From Cryptomeria japonica (taxonomy: Eukaryota > Streptophyta > Pinopsida > Cupressales > Cupressaceae), in contig NC_081415.1 in NCBI RefSeq assembly GCF_030272615.1, positions 191,734,270 to 191,794,269 on the forward strand: a stretch of DNA of 60,000 nucleotides, given 5' to 3'. The notes beneath the pieces are model-generated. The model made no database searches. It was not told the DNA's origin and saw only the letters and a program-made list of their open reading frames with translations. How positions within the stretch are numbered: position 1 is the first letter of the stretch; every line of letters starts with the position of its first letter. Of the stretch, positions 53,142 through 60,000 are shown in pieces. The position numbers and the translations under genes were made by a program.

Positions 53142-54548
53142 TGTTGGGGTATAGAAAACACTGAGAGAGGGGGGGCAGGCATGGGGAGTGAATCAGTGTT
53201 TGAGGCTACATGCAATTATATATTGTTTTAAGACTTTTCAAACATGAACAAAAATTAACATGAGACATGTTTGTAGCATACAATATCAGAGAACTCATTG
53301 AACAACATTGACACCATCATTTTCTTGAGTGGAAAACCCTCCTGGGGGATAAAAACCACTCACAAATTGCCTCACTGGCTTATAATAGAAAGTTTTGTTT
53401 ACAAAGGCCTGACTAGCTGATATATCTCACTGAAAAAGTAATACCAAATCTCACTCATAATGAAGGTCAAGATGTCTCACTAACAAGACCTTGAAAAACA
53501 TCCATCTATATAAGAAAATAGCATAAAGAGGAGTACTTTGTTTCTTTGGAGTACATCTCATGGCACTATACTAACATTTTGTATATCTCACAGACTTCAT
53601 TGATAGAAGCCCATCTAACACTGAACAAGTTAATATAGGAACTATTTCAACATAATTACAACTTTTGCAATAAGGTTTCCAAAAGAAATATCAGTGCTCG
53701 TAACACATAAGAAGCTTTTTCAAAGGCAACTTTAAAGAAATACATAAAGATGTATCTTTTGTTTTGAATATAATTTTTTAAGATGCTAAAAAATGAAACC
53801 CATGTTCTATTATCAACAAAGCAACTGTATTACAAGATATTCCTTAGAGCAAAGGAAACAAGATATACTTGTGTGCATCACACTTCTCTTTCACTAAACC
53901 CTTTTTCAGAAAAAATAAAACCCCTTTATAAGGTGCCCACACCAACTGGTTTTCCTAAAACAAAAACTTAACTTGCAGTCAAATAATTGTCCTTTTAACC
54001 AAATCTAAAAAAATAAACCCTTTTCAACTGCTATGGAACGTAAAGGGTTTCAAAATAGTGCATAATCAAAGTGTATTTTATCAACAAAATAAATGGCTTC
54101 ATCTTTACCATTATTGACAACCAAGAATAACTACTTTTCATTTCAAAAACTGAAAAAAGATTACCAATTTTAAGAAGTGCACCCAACTGCCCTTTCTACA
54201 ATCTAGTCCAAAGTCCAAATTACCACTGAGAATCCATTGCAAGCTCAAGAACACTATGGCAGTTGTGCCCTATCTCTTTTGTAGCTAGGGTTTCACAGAG
54301 AAACCAAAGTAATGCTATTGGTTTCCTAGCTCATAACAATGAGCCTTTTTCATTGTGCAAAGAAATCAACATGAACCCGACCACCAAGTGAAACCGAAAT
54401 GATGTTGTTGTTTGACCTATTTACCTCATGCCAATAAAAAAATGGTAATGTCATTTGCACTCAATAAAAATGTCGACCAAGATTGTAACCATGTGATCAT
54501 AATGTTATTGTCTCCTAGGCAATTATCATTTAATCAAGAATGCCAACA
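53142..54548 (-). repeat. C1 5' LTR (1407 bp)
   Basis: On the plus strand it runs from tgttggggta to aatgccaaca. The minus-strand start is therefore TGTTGGCATT, the same as in N1, N3, S1 and G1. It holds a purine-rich/G-rich block (53162-53195) and a gagtgg/ccactc pair (53327-53332, 53356-53361) in the place where other LTRs here have a hairpin. Confidence 0.87.
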
Positions 54549-56706
54549 CCTTTTTACCTAGTGCCATTCTTTTTGCACATACTTGTTATGATTATTTCAA
54601 ACTCATACACAAAATCAAGAGATGTAATCACATTTTATAGTAACGGTACCAAATATACTATGGTCATAGATTTAAACCTTAGTATTTGCCAAGACAGTGA
54701 ACATGATTCTAATAGATACCAAAACATTCAATAGTTATATCAAATGCCTCTAAACTTTCAACGGTGAAACCGAACTGTCACATTAAATATCATAACCACT
54801 ACCAACAGTGGCCTTTGAGTAACCAAACACCAGATCCATTCTATGTGAATAATAACTTTGTAATGAAACCTTATCACTTGATACAAACTAGTATTGTATT
54901 TCATTATAACTTTAATAACTTATGAATTGTGTTTACAATAAGACCTTAATAGCCTAACAATGAAACCATTGATAGAATATTAAACTCTTATCAGAGACAA
55001 AATGCATAAGGCATTAAACTCTAGTAGGAATCAAGACTCAAAAGTGTATCAACCAATAAGAATGCAAAACAACAATTGACATCAATGCCAAAATCAATGT
55101 CAAAGGGGTCAACATTAATTGCATTAAAAATATCTATTTGTATTATATTAATTTTTGTTTGCATATAGAGTATTTACGAAAAGTATAATAATGAAAAGTT
55201 ATATCTCCATATTTAATATTATGAATTTATATACAAGTTGTACACACATACATATATACAAGTTCTAAATTATTTTTTTCCAAATCTCTATTCTAATTAG
55301 TTGACTTATCTTAAATTATACATTTTAATATTTATTATTTTAATTTTATTTTCATTCATTTACTTATCTTAAATTTTACACGATAGAATTTATTATTTCT
55401 AATTTATTCTAATTTACTTTTTTATCTTCGTGTTTAAATGATAAAACTTATTCATCATGTTTTACTCTAAATCATTTGTTTGTGCTAAAACTTTACATAC
55501 TAATATATATGTTTATACTAATAATTGTAAAATCTCTATGTACCCATGTCATTTCTCTTTTGATTTTGTGACTATTTTGAGAGGAGTTCTTTCCTTTATA
55601 GACGCATTTCCAAAATAACATAATTTTGTGTAAAGTTAAGGTCCTTATATTATTTGTGTATCTTATCACACAATTTTTTATAAGCATACCACTTAACTTG
55701 TTTCAAACATTCACACACCTTATATATTCATCATATCAACTTTTTATCAATCCTATAACCATGCCTATTTCCATGCACATGTCTATCGTAAGACTAGTTC
55801 ACAATTATAAGTTAGTCATGATTAAATTCAAGTTTGATTGATTTCCCTTATTTCCTAACACTAAACTAACATAATTTTGCATAACATGTTTCTATAGATT
55901 TATATTTAAAGATATTTCATGTAACAATTTCAATCCTAATGATATTATTATATAATTTTACTATCATTGCATATAGCATTACACTGTCTTTCTAGAGATA
56001 TTTGTTTGCATGAAGAGTATTTCTGTAGGTAATGTTCAATTAAGAAGTTAAACAAAGAACAATATTCATGTGCCTTAGTCATATGATAAAACTTAACAAA
56101 GACATTTATCAATGCCAAGATATGTGAAAGGAAACGGTGATTCAAAATTATATTAAAAATGGTCACTTTATTTTTTAAATTAATAAAAAATGATCTAGGT
56201 TTATCAATTCAATATATTTATGCTTAAAATTTGGAAATGTAAGAAGAATAAGGTTAAAAGTGTCTAGAATCTAGTTTCTAAACTACTATTGTTTCTAAAT
56301 ATTATATATTAAGATTACGGAAGCACACAAAGTGATCTTTTTTGTCAAATAAACACACACATACACACACACATATGATGTATGATATTTCATAGGTAGG
56401 AAACCATTTTAATAAGTGATGAGATTGTGGTTTGAGGAGAACACTAACTCATCTATACTTTTCTTTCATTTGAAGTGTATCCATGACTCTCTTTTATTCA
56501 TTATTATGTATGTTGTATATTATTTAATTATTCGTATATGTTTTATTCATCATTAATTATACTTAACAACACTAGACCTTATATACAAGGACAAAATTAT
56601 AAAAAAATGATTAATCAATTGACATGAAGGTTGAACAAGAACTGTTTGGAATGCCCATAGTAATTATAAATCAATTTGCTAGAAAACAAAGGTTTTATTG
56701 TATATT
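54549..56706. other. AT-rich DNA without recognisable genes
   Basis: Both strands lack credible coding sequence. The only notable feature is a CA-rich microsatellite near 56353-56374. A purine-rich aatgtcaaaggggtcaac near 55098 resembles a decayed polypurine tract, but no LTR is seen beside it. Confidence 0.5.
56353..56374. repeat. CA-rich microsatellite
   Basis: Two runs of (ca)4-5 are separated by one ta step. Confidence 0.8.
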
Positions 56707-57239
56707 AGTGTTGTAGACAGGAATCTGGAAATCATCAAAGCAAATAAACATTAGCCTAGTTCAATCACAAAACTCAATTGCAATGACAAATCCTAAAAAC
56801 ATTCGATGAAGACATGAAAACAAGACATCAATTCAAACGCAAACCATTGCAAACGTGAATGTCTCCTTCATGTGGCTCCATTGTCCTTCTTTCTCCTTCA
56901 AATAGCTTTGTTTGTGGATCTCACCTACTAGTGCATAAGCATGATGTGAAAGCAAGTAGACGAGACGAGACGGCAGCATAAGGGTACTAGAAGCGTGATT
57001 GATTCGAACAGGGACCTTGATTGAAGAAATTCATCCAATTTATAGACAAATTGGAGAAAAGACAAGATTAGCATGAATTTGATTCGAATGGAAATTTCAA
57101 ATCAAGAATGACAAATTTGCACTTTCTATGCAAGATTGATTGATTGATAATTTTGACAAAATTATGACAAATTTCTATGTCAAAATTGATTGATTGTCAA
57201 TTATGACAAATTATGACAACTTGAAATGTCATTCCCATG

Positions 57240-57370
57240 AAATTAGGAGAAAAATAGGAGAGAATTGAGAATTAGATGAATTAGAAATTAGGAAATTAGA
57301 AAATTGAAATTGATGAAAATTAGGAAATTAGGAATTAGGAGAAATTAGTAAATTAGGTGAATTAGGTAAA
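57240..57370. repeat. Degenerate aattagga repeats in S2
   Basis: The motif aattag(g)(a) recurs roughly every 8-12 bp across 130 bp, with no fixed unit length. Confidence 0.55.
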
Positions 57371-57701
57371 TGAATTAATAATTTTTCATTCATTAATTAA
57401 TTCACAAAGAGGGAAGAATTAGTTAGCCAATTAAATAAACATTTAATTGTGACAAGAAGACTTAGGATAAATAAACTATTTATCCTAGAGGAAGAAATGA
57501 CAAACAAGGTTAAACGAATAAATCATGAAACCCTAGAAGATGAATTAGAAATGCAAGGATGACAATTAGGTCGTGATTGAAGGATCGATTTGATCATGAT
57601 TCTGACTTGATAAAAGACCAATGCTAATTTGATTTGATTGATAAATGCGCCAATTGACGAGGAACAATGACTAATTGATCCAAATTGACATGATTGAGAA
57701 G

Positions 57702-57890
57702 GACGACGATCGATGTCAAATCGATCGCAAAATGACAAGATTGAAAACAACAACAATCGATGACAAAATAGATTGCAAAACGACAAGATTGAAAATGACC
57801 ACGATCGATGACAAATCGATCGCAAGATGACAAGATTGAAAATGACAACGATCAATGAAAAATCAATCGCAAGATGATAAGATTGAAAAG
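57702..57890. repeat. 47-bp minisatellite in S2 (four copies)
   Basis: The unit is approximately acgatcgatgacaaatcg, then atcgcaaaatgacaagattg, then aaaatgac. Copies begin near 57703, 57749, 57797 and 57844. Each has the cgat-rich core, and CpG losses (for example caatcgatg) mark individual copies. Confidence 0.75.
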
Positions 57891-58246
57891 AGGACAAAAC
57901 CCTAATTAGGATTGACGATGTCCAAAATGATGACAAATGAACACGCACATTGATGCGACAGGATAAGATCGACCAAAATCATGACTGAAGATTGTTATTG
58001 ACAAGACCAAATTCGAAAGCGAGATAGATGAAGAATGCAAAAGAATGACTCGATGCTCGCAAATGATAAAGACCAAGTGCGAATCATAGGAGAAATGTTA
58101 ATGTGATGCAAAAACCCTAAAATAAGGCAATGCTTCAATGTTAAAGTATGACTCCGCAAGCATTGACCATTTTTAGACATCTACAAGTGTATTATTATAT
58201 ATGTAACAAATTTAACATATTTATTCTCTTAACTAGAACTAGTTCA

Positions 58247-58975
58247 TGTTGGAAAATATACAGCCACATAATGAGAATTCCCACATAACCCATAATAGTA
58301 ATATATGCAAATAAGTATTTAGAATTCATATGAAATGAATAGACAACATATCCATGAAATATGACACAAGAAATACCTTTCAAAAACCCTCATGAGGGGA
58401 AACCCAACCTCAAAAAGTATCCATCCACCATGTATTGTTCATCAATGCAACAATACAATACATCCATGAACACTTATGAATCACAAGCTCTCTACAAGAA
58501 ATCCATGTGAACAAGCATGTAACCATACATCACATGTCATGCTTCAAACCGTCACAAATGATAAACAAGAGATTCTTTCAACCCTTAGCCAAATTAGCCA
58601 ACCTTAAACAACTACCCTAAAGTTTGGTTTCTTTTATAGAAACAAGCTCCCACAAAACCACCTAGTATTACATAAAACCATGTGACTAATGTCATGTGAT
58701 TACAAACCATTGACTCCACATTTAATATTGAGTACTAAATTTTCACTTTATTAAACTACTTTCCCCAATATTAAATAAATATAATATTATATCTCAACAT
58801 GACATTCACATTAAATATAATTTGCAGTGTTAGAATACAACACATAAAGTGGGCCCAAAAAAGTTATCCTCTAGTGATGCACATCCATCTAGGTTCCTCG
58901 AGGTACACCACACACATAATAATATTTAAGACATTATAAACATTATGAAAGGTGTACATCACCTAATTTCTAACA
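58247..58975 (-). repeat. C2 3' LTR (729 bp)
   Basis: On the plus strand it runs from tgttggaaaa to atttctaaca. The reverse complement starts TGTTAGAAATTAGG. A block ccctcatgaggggaaaccc lies near 58387. A polypurine tract follows on the right, so this is the 3' LTR of a minus-strand element. No second copy is inside the window, so the boundaries rest on terminal TG/CA and the PPT. Confidence 0.6.
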
Positions 58976-60000
58976 TTCTCCCACTTTTTGTATACATTAC
59001 ATAAGGGGCAACAAGTAACCTTAAAACATGAACAAGGTAGCAATCCCTCTAGCCACATATACCATCAAGGAATCTAAGTGCTACGTGTGCTCCATCAAGA
59101 TACATGTAACAAGAAACAAAGTGACCACCATATCATAACATGAATGTTGTCATCCTCCACCATGTCATTGCCACTGCACAAAGATAAGATGTCATCCATA
59201 GAAAAGTTATAAAATCTATCACAATGAAGCATAAGTCCTACTTCAATTGATATCCCAAACACAAACACTCAATCCAAAGGTATCAATATGCACCATCATT
59301 TGTCAAGAAAAAGTATACATATTTGAAATAGAACCCACATATAAGTGCTAAAATGTACAACAAACCATACATCATAGGTATACTAATCATATCAATTGAA
59401 TATCATGTCATCAACATATACAACCCATAACATGCAATCACAAACTCTAAGTGTCATACATATTGCATATACACCTAGAAACTCCTACTTCATAGGTAAT
59501 GTCAAATCTAAAAATGATTAATACATCCAAAGATCCACCAATAGAATCATATAGAAAGTGTAATCATAACCATATAGTACCAAGGAGCATCCACAACAAT
59601 ATGCATAGCTTGTAAACCAATAACTTGCAAATGCAACTCTCACCACAAGTCTCTATAACTCTCCCATGTTCTCCACACTCAACAATGAAAATAGATAAAG
59701 GAACCTACTTGTCATCTCCCACATGACAACACGTAATCACAAACTAGTGATCAAGAAAGCTCCATACAACCCTCAAAACCAATCTAATGTGAAACCAAAC
59801 ATCCAAGAAGATAACCAAGACCAAAGAGAGAAACTACAAATCAAAACATGTACCATGTCCTTCTATATACACCTCTAAATTCCAATTGTGTCAAGTATTA
59901 TCTACTCTGTAAAACCCCAAATAGAATAGCATCATGTTCAACACTTGTCCATTCAATCCCATAAAGATCAAATAAACATATATACCATCTAATCAACATA
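58976..60000 (-). mobile_element. C2: interior 3' end of an LTR element, incomplete
   Basis: The PPT reads aaaaagtgggagaa on the minus strand (58976-58991). Beyond it no coding motif is recognised in 1 kb. It may be a long 3' noncoding region, a decayed pol or a non-autonomous element. Confidence 0.5.

Larger units (their letters stand above)
39640..54548 (-). mobile_element. C1: Copia retrotransposon, split by G2, 3' LTR truncated
   Basis: On the minus strand the order is LTR (53142-54548), primer site, gag, CCHC region, pre-integrase zinc finger, integrase, RT, RNase H and LTR (39640-40405). Integrase before RT is the Copia (Ty1) order. G2 sits within RT at about 41666-49158. All genes carry stops. 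The left LTR lacks the first roughly 630 bp of the right one and adjoins an inverted LTR fragment, so this edge was rearranged. Confidence 0.9.
56712..58185 (-). mobile_element. S2: solo LTR (1474 bp), probably Ty3 type
   Basis: The plus strand runs from tgtagacagg to agacatctaca, and the TSD agtgt is perfect (56707-56711, 58186-58190). Ends are imperfect inverted repeats (TGTAGA..GTCT). On the minus strand a TATA-like ctataaattgg lies at about 57035-57045, so minus is the likely direction. It contains an aattagg-rich region (57240-57370) and a 47-bp minisatellite. No interior is present. Confidence 0.85.

Noticed and set aside
54549-56706. Host gene in the AT-rich region
   Set aside because: Only short frames, no splice-like structure or protein motif seen.
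57702-57890. CRISPR-like array
   Set aside because: Head-to-tail tandem units without unique spacers, inside a plant LTR.
1-60000. tRNA or rRNA genes
   Set aside because: No cloverleaf with A and B boxes or rRNA-like stretch was noticed; tRNA-like strings are primer-binding sites.

Overview
The window is a piece of a large, repeat-rich seed-plant nuclear genome. A gymnosperm is likely, because a long Tat-like Ty3 element, a chromovirus, Copia elements, a LINE remnant and structured long LTRs lie packed together with strong CpG depletion. This is an inference from the element families, not a proven identification. I see no host protein gene, tRNA or rRNA. Almost all of the 60 kb is retrotransposon, in nested layers that target-site duplications (TSDs) resolve.

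Layer 1 is a minus-strand Ty3/gypsy element of Tat/Ogre type (called G1) from before base 1 to 37552. Its order from right to left is 5' LTR, primer-binding site, long leader, gag, protease, G-patch-like segment, reverse transcriptase, RNase H, second RNase H and integrase. Four later insertions split it. They are N1 (2107-9614, plus, TSD ggtac), N2 (11417-19455, plus, TSD gaagc), solo LTR S1 (21331-22818, TSD aggat) and N3 (28761-36191, minus, TSD ccaag). At the junctions checked, removing an insertion brings G1 coding sequence back together.

N1, N2 and N3 are the most interesting content. They have LTRs, an initiator-Met-type primer site and a polypurine tract, but no reverse transcriptase, integrase, protease or RNase H. 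They encode ORF1 (coiled coil plus 4-5 CCHC knuckles, gag-like), ORF2 (an unfamiliar roughly 500-residue protein, intact in N3) and ORF3 (acidic/basic low-complexity and coiled coil). N1 and N3 are copies of one family. N2 is a distant second family with the same layout and recognisably homologous ORF2. They look like structured non-autonomous LTR retrotransposons that keep their own proteins and borrow the enzymes. Each family also has a private hexamer (ACCGGT or ACCGAG) scattered through LTR and coding sequence. Their LTRs share a dyad-and-hairpin module.

To the right of G1, 37553-39029 is unassigned DNA with a 51-bp tandem repeat. Next come a LINE RNase H remnant (39030-39375) and an LTR end fragment (39376-39598). 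A minus-strand Copia element, C1 (about 39640-54548), follows; it is split by a chromodomain-bearing Ty3 element, G2 (41666-49158). The remainder is AT-rich DNA, a solo Ty3-type LTR S2 (56712-58185, TSD agtgt) holding a 47-bp minisatellite, and the 3' end of another minus-strand LTR element, C2 (58247 to beyond the window).

Nearly every enzyme gene is broken by stops and frameshifts. ORF2 of N3 is the only long element gene that is open from start to stop.
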